DNA of 64,000 nt from Armigeres subalbatus (Eukaryota; Arthropoda; Insecta; Diptera; Culicidae), in the NCBI RefSeq assembly GCF_024139115.2, contig NC_085140.1, positions 26,691,956-26,755,955 on the forward strand, read 5' to 3'. Shown piece by piece: positions 11,496-22,518 of this stretch; positions within the stretch are counted from its first letter, which is position 1, and every line of letters begins with the position of its first letter. Made by a program: the position numbers and the translations under genes. The notes under the pieces were generated by a model, which was not told the DNA's origin, did no database searches, and saw nothing but the letters and a program-made list of their open reading frames with translations.

Positions 11496-11758
11496 CTTAA
11501 TATAACAAGCTGTTTTTTTTGTTGTGCGGAATTGATCAAAAAATGTTCCTTCACTTGCTTGAGAACAAAAAAGCAGCTCCGTCCGCAATTAGGCTTTCAG
11601 CGATCGTATACGTACACACACGTTTCACTCACACTTTTACTCGGTTTGTTTGCAACCACGAGCAGCTGTCACGGCAAAATCAAATGGGATTGTTTGCAAC
11701 CATGAACCTGCGTTCGTGTTGGTGAGAAACGTCGGCGAGACCCTAATACTGAGGTCTA

Positions 11759-11966
11759 CACACTTAAAATAAATCGCGAACTTCGGTAAAATTTGACCGA
11801 AATCTCAACAGCAGAACTGTTCGGTAAATAATTCTACTGATTTTCGGTGATTTTGACAGTTGAACAATGGAAAAAATTACAGAAAATTTGTAACATAATT
11901 ACCGAACAGATCTGATGTTGAGATTTCGGTAAAATTTACCGAATACTGTAAAATGAGTTACGTGTG
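11759..11966. mobile_element. 208-bp MITE, CACACTTAAA family, TA target
   Basis: TA at 11757-11758 and 11967-11968 flanks ends CACACTTAAAAT and ACGTGTG. Internal 'ccgaaatctcaacagcaga' and its inverted partner 'tctgatgttgagatttcgg' form the arms. Relatives lie at 8150-8370 and 23870-24161. Confidence 0.7.
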
Positions 11967-12952
11967 TAAGCTTAGCATTAGGCTTTCTGTACGTACACGC
12001 ACATTTCACTCACATTTTCATGGCAAAATAATTGGAATAATTTTCAACCATTAAAACGTTTGTGTTTATGAGAAATATCGGCGAGAGCCTAACGACCCAG
12101 AATTCGTTTATGAACGCGATAGAGAAAAGTACCTTATTTAGAAAGTGTTCATTAGGCTCTTCCAGTTATTGATTGTACAAGGATGTTATCGATCATTTAG
12201 CAGTTTGTCAATAACTCGTTCCATAAAAGTTGAATTTCAAAATGTGAGGACTTCTAATGCGAAGGTTTTTCTACAACTTTGCCTGATGGTTCTTTGTTTG
12301 AATTCGATTAATAACAGGGTTATAGCGCTAGTTGCAGTAAATTAAACTAAATGATGGGAATTTTGTTATCATTTAGTCCAAGTTACTAAAACTATAACGA
12401 GGCGGCTATGTCCCATTGAGGGATGTTATGCGAATCAGAAATATGAAACTATTAATAAAATTAAAATCCATAGTATTAACCTGTGTCAGCTTGTTCAATA
12501 TCAGTTGCACTGCTTTCCGATTCTGATGATATCTGCTCGACAATAGAATCTTGCCCGTCTGATCTATGTAAATAACGAGTGGGTACCAGGGTTGCCACTA
12601 CTTTTTGGGGAAAGTCTGGCATGCTACATCTTAAAAATCTGGCAAAATCTGGCGAAGAAATTTGTCTTTATAATTTTTAAAATTAAGTGATTCGAACTAA
12701 AAATATGATCTAATTATGTCGACCTCTGTTAAATTTTTGTTTGTTTTGACCATCTGTTTGCTTTTGATCTATGTTTATCAAAATTATACTTCTTAAAGAA
12801 GGTCCGCCTGAGATATTCGTCAAATCAATTCTATATCGGTAAAAATGAGATTTTTGGTGTTCATAACAATTTGAGTATTTCAGAAAATTCAGATCGAGTT
12901 GAATGATATCTAAGCTGTAAAAGTTCTATAAATTATAAATACAATATAAATA

Positions 12953-13302
12953 CAGTATTGACCCGATTTTGTCACTCCCCGATTTTGTCTACCCCCGATT
13001 TTATCACGTTTTCGACCCGGTTTTATCACCCCAAAAAAATTTGTCTTTTTTTTTATTTTCGTAACTTTCACCGTTTGTAGTTGATTACGAACTACTTCTA
13101 AGTACCTGGAAAATATTCTATAAGCAATTTCAACAAGAAATAACGGATACCGTTCACGCATTTGGCCTTTCCAAGGCATAAAATGATTCATAGTTGTGGA
13201 ATGAATTAAAAAATTGAAAATAATTTTTTTCCAATTTTGTCACATACTCTGTTTTATCACCCCAAAATTCACCCGGGGGGTGATAAAATCGGGATATTAC
13301 TG
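12953..13302. mobile_element. Pogo/Tigger-like non-autonomous element, TA target
   Basis: TA at 12951-12952 and 13303-13304. Left end CAGTATTGACCCGATTTTGT, right end the imperfect inverse (...GATAAAATCGGGATATTACTG). 'CCGATTTTRTCAC' recurs several times near each end, which could be multiple transposase sites. CAGT ends with a TA target are typical of pogo-like Tc1/mariner elements. A 93-codon frame inside does not look like a transposase. Confidence 0.75.
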
Positions 13303-13825
13303 TAATTATTGAAAAAAATTGACTTCAAAAAGAATATTGATAGGTAAATATAGTAAATAATTTAATTTTTGTAACAAACAAAATTGTGCCAATTTAATTT
13401 TTATGAATTGTCCATAACAACAGAGGTCTTTGATCTTCTGGAGCGTAACAAGCCCATGAGAAGGGAGTTAAGTCAATAATGATTTTACCACTTTTACTTA
13501 GGTTCCGAATCTTTCCGAGAACCTCCGAAGGCCACTAATGTTCATGAGAATGGGGCACATCAATAATTCGTTATTTAGAGAGGGATGAGTTTTATGAACT
13601 GTCCTCTTTTTCGGATGCCTCGAATCTTCCGAAGGATCTCTGGCTGTCACTCAGGTCCATCAAAATGAGTTTCATATTGTTTCGGATCTTCCAGAACGAC
13701 ATAGGATTGTTTAATAACCAGGAAATGTGATAAGCCATGAAAATAGACAATGTGATTACATTATATTGGGATTCTTATTACATAACGTTGTAAGCATCTC
13801 CAGAACACGAAACGCAAGAGCTTCT

Positions 13826-14095
13826 TCTTCAATGGCTCTACATTCCAACTGGAACTTGGCCTGGTTTCCAACTTGTTATTCAATTAGCATTTCCTCAGAT
13901 ATTGATTGAAAGCTCTTCTATGCCCGCCTTTGAATGAGTATGTATCAGATGTGGCAAGTACAATTGGTTCACTATGCCCAGGAAGTCGAGAATGTTTCCA
14001 ACCCGAAAGCATCCTAGACCGGACCGAGAAACGAACTCGTCATCTTCGGATTAGCAATCCTACGCCTTTGCTCGCAAGGCTACGCAAGAAATTAC
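13826..14095 (-). mobile_element. Feilai-type tRNA-derived SINE
   Basis: Reverse orientation: (CTT)n CAATGGCTCTACATTCCAAC at the low end (3' of the SINE), the tRNA-like head at the high end ('gcgagcaaaggcgtaggattg' and a B-box 'gagttcg' region in reverse complement). Same family as the copies at 17.8, 49.4, 50.0, 50.2 and 57.5 kb. Inserted within the hAT element. Confidence 0.75.
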
Positions 14096-14861
14096 GCCAA
14101 TAATTGGTTTTAACATCTTTCTTCCTTTAAAACCGATTTCGGGGAACCTGCCAACTGTCCGGACCAACATCCACAGAAACCACACCTTCACTTTGATTAC
14201 AAAATATTGAAAATGATTCAAACATTAGTTTATTGAAGCTAGTTGAAGTGACGGTCGTTTTTGAATTGCTAATGCACTCGCATCCCGAGCAGCACACTTT
14301 TATTAGACGATTTTCTGTAACTCTTATACTACCGATTCTGGTCACCAAAAATCTGTCTGATATTTGAAAAGTCTGGCATTGTGGATGGTTTCTCTTTTTC
14401 TCTTTTTGATGCCAAAAAGTCTGGCAGTGCCAGATATATCTGGCATAATGGCAACCCTGGTGGGTACCCAGTCTACCTCCCCAGTGCTCGTCATGTTAGA
14501 TGGTTTCCCTTCAAATGGAATTTTGAATGTTACAGAGTTGAGAAACAACATTGATTGCTTCAACATATTTACCGTACAAAAAGTGCCATTCGCAAATGCG
14601 CGCCCCAGGTCGAACTTTGCAACCGATTGCTTCCCTCCATAGCTTCAAACGTTTTTTTGCCAGGTTTCTGAAGAAGATGGTTTTCTGCTTTGAAGGATCG
14701 GGGACGACGAAAAAGCTCAAATTTTTCTCGAGCTGACTGTTAAGCCTCTTGTATCTGCATTTGCAACTCGGAACACAACACCAGTACTGTATCTTTTCAC
14801 GTTTTTTGGGATTATTTGCCTCCATTTACTTTTGTTTACAATCGGAAATACGATAAAAATA

Positions 14862-15262
14862 TAGATAGTGGAATATATAGATGAGCGAAGATAAATCCAC
14901 TGTCTCCAAACGAACTGTCAAACGTGTCTCCAAACGAGCATGACGTCACGATTTCAATGAAAACGTTAAGGGCTCTGACGTCATATGCGCGAGTGCACGG
15001 GCAAAAAAATCGACTCAGCCATGCTTTCGCTCATCTATAGATTCTACTATAGATAGTGGAATATATAGATGAGCGAAGATAAATCCACTGTCTCCAAACG
15101 AACTGTCAAACGTGTCTCCAAACGAGCATGACGTCACGATTTCAATGAAAACTTTAAGGGCTCTGACGTCATATGCCCGAGTGCACGGGCAAAAAAATCG
15201 ACTCAGCCATGCTTTCGCTCATCTATAGATTCTACTATCTATAGATTCTACTATCTATAGAT
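14862..15262. mobile_element. Head-to-tail MITE dimer, 'tatagatgagcgaag' termini
   Basis: Two direct copies about 188 bp apart, almost identical. Each is bounded by 'atatatagatgagcgaag' on the left and 'gctttcgctcatctatag' on the right and shares a joining TIR 'attctactatagatagtgg'. The outer flanks both read 'gataaaaatat', a likely TSD of about 8-11 bp. Extra 'ctatctatagattcta' units pad the right end. It lies just upstream of the THAP gene start. Confidence 0.7.
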
Positions 15263-15913
15263 AAAAATATTACACACTGATGGTTGTCATGCCACAACAA
15301 AAATAGACGGTGTAACGCAAGTATACGCACCACGGAACGGTGTAACGCCTCTGACAACACGCTCAGTGAAGATAAATGAATTATGGGTCCTTCTAAAGCC
15401 CTACCCAGACATTTCATTGACGAACATTAAATTATATTGTTTCCATATCATACGTGAGTGTAATTTCCATATATTTTTTGACTCTTTTGCAATCATTGTG
15501 ATGACCCAATTCATTTTGAGGTTATGCGCAGAAGGAAAACAAACATGTATTTACTTGATACTTGATGGGCTATAGCTCTTCGATGAACCTACGCCGAATG
15601 GAGTATCCTTCTCCACTGGACTCGATCCTGGGCCAATCGCTTCCAGTGGCCCTGAACATTGAGCGCCCTCAGGTCCTCTTCAACTGCAAAAAGCCATCGT
15701 GTACGCGGCCTTCCACGAAGCCTGTGTCCTCTTCCGAGTTCTCTACTAAATATTATCTTCGCTTGACGTACTTTCGGCATAGGAACAACGTGACCAGCCC
15801 ACCGTAGTCTGCCGTGTTGTATAAGCTTAATAATATCCAGCCCTTTATACACCTGGTACAATTCGGGATTCATGCGACGCCGCCAGATACCGTTCTCCTG
15901 TTTATCGCCGAGT

Positions 15914-16166
15914 CACAGACAAACAGACATAACTCATTGAACATTTACTCATCAAATTCATCGTCGTTGAAACACTAACGACATCTGCTGATTTCAGTTA
16001 GTTGGGCAAATCACGAACCAGATGGCGGTAGTGAGCAAATGTCAAACTAAAGCAAAAACGATGCGCGCGCCTCGAGCGATCGATTGACCAACTAATGATT
16101 ATTTGAATTATCCAGTAAATCAGTGAACGATGGGAATTTGACGAGTGTTATGTCTGTTTGTCTGTG
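15914..16166. mobile_element. 253-bp MITE, CACAGA ends, 7-bp TSD
   Basis: TSD GCCGAGT at 15907-15913 and 16167-16173. Left end CACAGACAAACAGACATAAC, right end its inverse. It splits the RTE-like LINE. The CACAG...CTGTG ends and a 7-bp TSD recur at 61016-61260. Confidence 0.85.
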
Positions 16167-16806
16167 GCCGAGTATTATCCGCAGGCCCTTACGCTCGAAC
16201 ACTCCGAAAGCTCTCCGATCAGCCTCCTTTAACGTTTAACGTTTCCATGTCTCATGGCCGTATAAAGCCACCGGAAGAATCAGAGTAGTATACAGCGCGA
16301 GTTTTGTTTTCGTTTGCAGACTACGGGACTTCAGCTGGTTACAAAGTCCGTAATAAGCCCTATTTGCAGCTGCAATACGCCTTTTCACCTCGCGGGTAAC
16401 ATCATTATCGCACGTCACTAATGTTCCAAGATACACAAATTCTTCCACCATTTCAAATTTTTCACCATCCAGCACCATTTCGCTACCACCACCACTAATA
16501 AACCCACGTTGATTGCCAGCGACCATGTACTTCGTTTTGCTGGTATTGATCGGGAGCCTCTTCCACAAAAGCTGCACAAAAGCTTCTTCCACTGGACGGC
16601 GATCAATTCCGATAATATCGATATCGTCCGCAAATCCCAGGAGCATATGCGATTTTGTGATAATGGTACCGCTTCTTTGCACACCAGCTCTCCTAATCGC
16701 TCCCTCGAGCGCTATATTGAACAGTAGATTCGAGAGTGCATCATCCTGCTTTAATCCATCTAAGGTAACAAATGACGTCGATATTTCATCCGCAACCCTT
16801 AAGAGC

Positions 16807-16894
16807 CCCGCACATAGCATACGTTTGCGTTGCGTTTGACAGTTTTCCCATGGGAAATGTGTCAAACGCAACGTAAACGTATCCTATGTGCGGG
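16807..16894. mobile_element. 88-bp palindromic MITE inside the LINE
   Basis: CCCGCACATAGCATACGTTT at the left is mirrored at the right (...AAACGTATCCTATGTGCGGG). The arms continue to a centre around TTTTCCCATGGGAAA, so it is a nearly complete hairpin. It interrupts the RT reading between the DGS and RVADEIS segments. The TSD is not clear. Confidence 0.75.
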
Positions 16895-17685
16895 TCTCTT
16901 TACACTTGATTTGATCCGTCTAACGTTATACGAATTAGCCGTATTAGTTTCGCCGGAAAACCATGTTCTAGCATAATTTGCCATAATTCATTCCTTTTCA
17001 CTGAATCGTACGCCGCCTTGAAATCAATAAACAGATGATGTGTCTGCAAGTTGTACTCCCGGAGTTTATCAAGGATTTGTCTCAGGGTAAACATTTGATC
17101 CGTCGTTGATCGGCTCTCACGAAAACCTGCTTGGTATTCACCGACGAAGGATTCTTCAAGCGGTCTCAATCTGTTGAACAGAATACGGGACATAATTTTG
17201 TACGCTGAATTAAGGAGTGTTCTTCCTCGATAATTGGCGCACTCCAGTCTGTGCCCTTTCTTAAATAGAGGGCAAATGTGGCCGTCCAACCAGCTAGCAG
17301 GCATTTCCTCGTCTTCCCATATTTTCGACATAATATGGTGCAGAACTTCATAAAGCTGCTCACTGCCGTGTTTGAGAAGTTCAGCCGGGAGCTGGTTCTT
17401 CCCCGCAGCCTTATTGTTTTTCAGCTCTTTAACAGCTTTTATAACCTCATCTAGTGTAGGTGACTCCACAGCTTGTCCATCATCGCTAATATCTATTCTG
17501 TTCACCGATGCACCGTCACTTCCTCCATTCAACACCTGGCAGCCACTTCATTTTTATCTGTCAGCAAATTCCCTTGTTGGTCGTTGCACATGAAGGGAGA
17601 TGGCGCTGTCTTTCTCCGCACGCCATTGACAGACTCATAAAACCTCCGCATATCGTTCTGCTCCATTTTTTCCTGCACCTCACTA

Positions 17686-19109
17686 AGAGCACCTCCACGG
17701 GAGTCCTCATCGCTATTCTTATTATAGCGCTCCATTCCGAGTGCTATTTTAGGATAGCACCCCATCTTCCCACCGGTGGTTTCTGTTTTAGGAATAGCGA
17801 CTTTGTAAACATATTGAGTTCTCACCGGGCATTGCTAAAAGTAGTCATCTTCTTCAATGGCTCCACATTCCAACTGGAATTAGGCTAGCTGCTTAACTTA
17901 GTTCTATTAGCATTTCCTCAGTTATTAATTGAAAGATTTTCGGGCCCGCCATTGCAAGAGTATGTATTTTGTGTGACAACTATGCCCAAAAAGCCCACTC
18001 GAAAACATCCTTAACCGAATCAGGAATAGAACTCGCTATCTCCGGAGAGCAATTCTACGCTTTTGCTCGCAAGGGTAGCTGGAGATCCGTCGTAGTAAAT
18101 TTTTTAACCGTTATACCTTCTGGACTTCCTTTCTCCTGGAATTTTTTTTCGTGGATTTATACTTGCAGTCAAAATAAATCCTCCTGAAATTCATACCAGT
18201 TTTCCTACAGGAATCTCTTGACAACATCCTGCAGGAATGCCTCAACAATTTTTTCTCTGAAGGATGTCCCGGAAAAAAAATTGTAGCAACATCCGAAAGT
18301 AAAGAATTCCCTTGAAAAAACTAGGTTTTCAATTGAAATTATCAAAGATATTATTGGGCAATTCCAATAAAAGTATCCCGAAAGATTCTGGAAGAAATCC
18401 TAAAACTATTCTGGGAGAACTGCTGGGGAACTCCCGGAAAAATCTGCCAGGGATCCTACATGAATTTCCAAAACAAGTCATAAATGAACGAACGACAGAA
18501 AAGAGAAACTTGCGGAAGATTTTCTGGAGGAACTAGTTGAAGAACATACTAAATAATTACTAAAGGAACATTCTGAGAGATTCCTGGAAGACCTTGCAAA
18601 ATAAAAACAGTAGAATTTCCTTTCGCGAACAATCCATGAATATTTCGGGCTCTAGCGGGAGCCGGTGCGCATCGCTCCTTTTTTTTTGTCTTTATTTAGG
18701 AGACTTTCAGCCCGAGGCTGGCTCATCTCCGAAAACATCGCTGCTTATTATAGCTCTATTACTTTAATTACTTCTTCGCGGAGTTGAACTGGGGCACTAG
18801 ATAAAAAAATGGATATTTCCCTTGCTATTTAATAACTATTTAATTCCATCGAAATTGTTCTGAAAACAGAAAAACAGATTTTCTGCAATTTTGATCGATA
18901 CCAAAGTGACGTTTCACAAAATAGCAACCCTGTATGGAAATTTAGCAACCCGCAGTATGGGGCGCTAAATTTGGAAACTCACGGCTAATTTTGAGTTGCG
19001 TTCTTATTTTACATTCCCGTTTAGATACCTCCGGTGTAGAAGTGGGTCCCTATAAAGGGCCCGGAAATAGCGATAGGGCCCCAGATGGGGACTCCCGTGG
19101 AGGTGCTCT
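17686..19109. mobile_element. 1.4-kb TIR element in the LINE, carrying a SINE
   Basis: TA at 17684-17685 and 19110-19111. Ends AGAGCACCTCCACGGGAGTCC-like and the exact inverse (GGACTCCCGTGGAGGTGCTCT) agree over about 21 bp, and weaker similarity continues inward ('atcgctatt...' against '...aatagcgat'). The interior holds a Feilai-type SINE and low-information sequence with a T9 run near 18680 and a 'tttatttaggagactttcagccc' LINE-tail-like motif. Superfamily not assigned. Confidence 0.7.
17848..18085 (-). mobile_element. Feilai-type SINE
   Basis: Reverse orientation, from 'cttcttcaatggctccacattcc' to 'ttttgctcgcaagggtagctgg'. More diverged than the 49.4-kb copy, and nested in the TIR element. 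Confidence 0.7.
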
Positions 19110-19507
19110 TATACCTTGTTCTTCGTACTCTTTTTTCTTCCTGCGGTGGTTTCGTTTTTCGGCTGCTCTTGCTTCCTTGTACCGATCTCTATTCGATCGG
19201 GTACCCGACACCAACATCCGGCTTCTGGCAACGTTCTTTTCGTCTGTCACTCTCTAACACTCAACATCGAACCAACCCGTCCTGGGTCGCCTCTGTGCAG
19301 TGCCTACCACTTCTCGTGCTGTTGTGCTCACCGCTCCATGGATCGACTCCCATAGATCGTTGATGTTGTCGCTAACGTTGATTGCACTTATCCGTTCGTC
19401 GAGCTACTGGCGGTACTCAGCCGATACTCCTTCGAGGTAGCAAACATGTATTTACACATGCCGAATTGCACATTAGTGTGCGAGCGATAAACGTCACACA
19501 TCTCTAT

Positions 19508-19927
19508 CAGAGTCTATTATATATAGAGTTACGCAAAGAGTGAAGCCAAATCTACCTATTGAACTGTCAAACCGTCTACCTATCGAGCAAAGTAAACAAA
19601 TGCTTGTTGGTAAGGCGGAAGTATTGTTATCGCCTGATGATTATTATGGCGAATTAAAACTCATGAATTGAAATGTATTATATTTGTTCTAGAAACAGCT
19701 TCAAAAAACTTTAATACACCCTCCAATAAAGTTGCAACAAGAAACTCACGTGTTTGCACTCTGTAGGTGACTTTGGTTATCGAATTAAAAAGCTTTAGAA
19801 GTGTTCACTCCCGTGAAGTCACTTGAAGGGTTGAACAAAAATGAAAGTTTTCAACATAATAACAAGAGCATCATTCAGAATAAGAGTAAGAAGATCCTCT
19901 TTGCGCAACTCTATATAATAGACTCTG
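19508..19927. mobile_element. hAT-type MITE, 420 bp
   Basis: Perfect 8-bp TSD ATCTCTAT at 19500-19507 and 19928-19935. Ends CAGAGTCTATTATATATAGA and the inverse (…TATATAATAGACTCTG). CAGAG start and 8-bp TSD are hAT hallmarks. No frame of note. Confidence 0.85.
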
Positions 19928-19939
19928 ATCTCTATATGG

Positions 19940-20960
19940 GCCTGACGTTTTGAGATGATGGTTCATTCGTTCTGAAATGTTGCACAGCTCAAAATTTGCT
20001 TTTAATGTCTCAAACACAAAAAAATATATTTTTACTGATTTAGACTTTTACCTGAATTTTTCTAACATCGGTTCCTGTATTCTTGGCCGATTCACTATCG
20101 TTTGCAACCATAAACGAGGTAGGGCTTTAGGACCCAATTATTGAAGAAACTCGTGGAGAAATTTCAGAATCCTCAAACAAATTTCCTAAGCAAAACCTTA
20201 AAGATTTATGAATGATTTTGCAAAGAAGAATAAAAGGATTTCTAAATAAATTCCAAGATTTATCCAAAAATTCTTTCCAACCCTGGAAAAATAAAAGAAA
20301 ATCAGTTTTTTCAAAACAATTTTGGCGTATATAATTGAATTTCAGGGAAAATATTCGATTTGGTGGGTTACGTGCCCCAGCTTAGCTCAATGATCTTCAT
20401 CCGCCAAAGGATGACATTCCAATAAATTCGAATATCTGGTGTGCAAAGAAACGGAACCGTCATCATCCTCATCATTAAGTCTTACATGCTCTGTAATGTA
20501 ATGTTATGTAATGTAATGTAATGTCTGTCGGATGCTCTAAAATGCAGTATCACCTCGAAAAATTTTGAAGTTTGATACCCATATTGATATGGTTCTGGAC
20601 GTTTTTCAAATTGGCCACTTCCCCCGGGGCACCTGGAACCTACTACAGAGTGGTCAGGGTAACTGATCGTCCTGAATAGGGTGTCCCAAAAAAACACGAT
20701 GTTCAAAAAGTTGTAGTGCTCAAGGCTCAAATGACAGGAAATCGCATGCGGAGCATTTCTCTAGAACATTCCAAAATCCTAAAAAATAGTTTAGAGGCTC
20801 CGACCGGCTCCGACAGACCATTTTTTGAAAAATAAGCTTTTTTTTAATAAATTGTCAAATATTGGCTATTATCAAATACTTCTTGTGAGTTTTTCATTCT
20901 TTTAGATTTTTTTCATTTTTCTACATACTGTGACCAAAGTTGATTCGAAAATTGCGTTTA
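19940..20960. other. Intergenic, no gene seen; short TAATG microsatellite
   Basis: AT-rich. At about 20487-20524 a (TAATG)n run of roughly seven units is present. A block 'ggtgtcccaaaaaaacacg' near 20680 looks repeat-derived. No splice-consistent coding frame was found. Confidence 0.5.
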
Positions 20961-20969
20961 CGGGACCTA

Positions 20970-21299
20970 CACGGTTAGAAAAAAGTACCTAATTTTAGGT
21001 ACTTTTTTTCTCTTGCATCTCCCTCCCGCTTCCCTTTGTTGTCATAAACTGAAGAGTAAAACCACTCAACAAGAGCATTAAAGTGTGGGAACCCAACGTT
21101 GAGTAATCTCATGTTTACAAAAGTTGAGTGAAATTTACCTAACTTTTGGATAGTTTCTATTTAAAATTAAGTTTATTTTACTTAATATTAAGTGAAATTT
21201 ACTTAATTTCAAGAAAAACTTACTTAATTTTGGGTTCCCACACTGAACCCCCGATTTGAGTGAAAAGTACCTAATATTAGGTACTTTTTTCTAAGCGTG
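20970..21299. mobile_element. 330-bp MITE, CACGGTTAG family, TA target
   Basis: TA at 20968-20969 and 21300-21301. Ends CACGGTTAGAAAAAAGTACC and inverse GGTACTTTTTTCTAAGCGTG. It contains several 'aaTTTACTTAA' and 'actcaactttt' motifs. Related copy at 11087. Confidence 0.8.
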
Positions 21300-21348
21300 T
21301 ACATACCTATTTAATATTTGAAGAAATGTGCATTTTTTAGATCTATTC

Positions 21349-22021
21349 TTCAATAAAACTCGATGGCACGAAGATTTTTCTTCGATCATTTCAAACCATC
21401 ATTCAAATAGCATTATTTACGAGGAAACTTTTCATAAAATAATATTTGCAAAATGTTATATGTGGGCTGAGTTATTGATGTTTTGGTGAAGCAAGATTTC
21501 ATGAAAAAATGCGTTTCTGTATTCCAGAATATCTATAGATATATGGACAATTTGACGGATTTGGTCCCAAAGATGAAACAGGTAAAAATGAGATGCTGCT
21601 AGCTGTATTGAAGAACAGGAAGGACCAGCGGAACTCTTCGAAGGCGTCAGTTCGCAAATATTTACATGATAACTCATAAAAAAGCAAAACCACTGAAATT
21701 ATAAAACCTGAATGAACTTATAATGAATAAATCGCATTACCATATATGTATTACTTTTTTAACCAAGAAGTTTATTTGTGTGGTAATCAAAAATATTGTC
21801 TATGTGTTATTACCAGAACTATTAATATTGGATTTGATGGGTTTCTTGCTGTAAAAGCTCAATTTTTGCCCAAAATCTTGCTTCATCAATAAATCAGCCC
21901 ACATATAAATTTTTTTCAATATTTTTTTATGGAAAGTTTCCTCGTAAAAAATGCTATTTTGAAGGTGGTTTGAAATGATCAAATTTTTTTTTCCTCGTGC
22001 CAACGAATTTTATTGAAAAAA
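21349..22021. repeat. Foldback element, about 155-bp arms
   Basis: Left arm 21349-21505 and right arm 21866-22021 are inverted copies, for example 'gtgggctgagttattgatg' against 'catcaataaatcagcccac'. The outer ends read 'tcttcaataaaactcg' and 'cgaattttattgaaaa'. The spacer is about 360 bp. No transposase. Confidence 0.7.
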
Positions 22022-22518
22022 TTACCTAAAAAATTTCAACAATTAAAGAGCTGGGACGGGACTTGCAAAGAGGAAAAAATGTAACTTCATCTGCAACCAG
22101 CAAGCGCTGTCACGAATTGTCAGATGCAACCAGCACCTTTTTGTGTAAAAATATTGGTATCCATCAAAAAGTATTCCGAATGATTTTGTTTTACGAGTAC
22201 TTTTTCTCTTGGATAAGTATTCTAGAAAAGCCGGACAGCTTAATATTGAACTGTTATGAATACGTGTTTTATTTCCGATAGGAAAATCTCTTTAAAAATA
22301 AGATTATAAATCCGTAAATTGCAAACACTTTTATTGCGCTCAGAAGATTCTACCAGGGATTTAGGTGAAACACTCAAGGAAACAGTTGAGAATCGTCTAT
22401 TCTATTCTAGAATGTCACAATGGGGCACGCAGAAAATTTTTCCATGAGGCATTTGATATCTTTGAACTGAGTAGGATGTACTCTGAATATTTTTATGTGC
22501 ACATTACCTTTCGCTTCT

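Larger units (their letters stand above)
12587..14459. mobile_element. hAT-superfamily element, 1873 bp, with nested insertions
   Basis: Perfect 8-bp TSD GTGGGTAC at 12579-12586 and 14460-14467. Ends CAGGGTTGCCA and TGGCAACCCTG are exact inverted copies and match the CA(G)-type hAT terminus. Subterminal 'aagtctggca' motifs occur near both ends. No transposase frame is recognisable, so it is non-autonomous. It carries a pogo-like element (12953-13302) and a Feilai-type SINE (about 13826-14095), so it is older than these. Confidence 0.9.
12476..14825 (-). pseudogene. THAP-domain gene split by a hAT element
   Basis: Minus-strand gene. Exon 1 (14825-14573) encodes MEANNPKKREK, CCVPSC and, downstream, ARICEWHF, giving the C-x2-4-C...C-x2-H zinc ligands and a conserved WREAIG-type Trp. 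A 64-nt intron (14572-14509, GTAAAT...GAAG) joins it to the canonical THAP tail GKPSNMTSTGEVDWVPT. There the hAT element (12587-14459) interrupts. On its far side the reading continues in phase (12586-12476) with TRYLHRSDGQDS... to a TAA at 12478-12476. Counting one TSD copy, the pre-insertion coding length is 405 nt, 134 residues. A GTTAAT at the end could instead be a donor to a further exon. THAP domains bind DNA. Unless the hAT element is spliced out, the product is truncated. Confidence 0.75.
15589..19440 (-). mobile_element. RTE-like non-LTR retrotransposon, minus strand, decayed and multiply interrupted
   Basis: Read on the minus strand from high to low coordinates. About 19440-19112 encodes the linker after the endonuclease (WFDVEC..., NRDRYKEARAAEKRNHRRKKKEYEE). 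About 17685-16900 encodes RT fingers and palm (NKAAGKNQLPAELLKHG, HICPLFKKGHRLECANYRG, YQAGFRESRSTTDQMF, HLFIDFKAAYDSV). 16803-16236 encodes SNLLFNIALEGAIRRAG, LLGFADDIDIIG and EEFVYLGTLV. About 15880-15589 encodes the tail (LIQHGRLRWAGHVVPM, WRRILHSA). Stops and frame breaks occur. Insertions sit at 17686-19109, 16807-16894 and 15914-16166. The paralogue at 22.5-24.6 kb shares the layout. RTE clade is an inference. Confidence 0.85.

Noticed and set aside
14511..14572. Reading exon 1 of the THAP gene straight through to ...NIQNSI
   Set aside because: The canonical THAP tail (GKPS...DWVPT) is recovered only by removing a 64-nt GT-AG intron, so the read-through is intronic.
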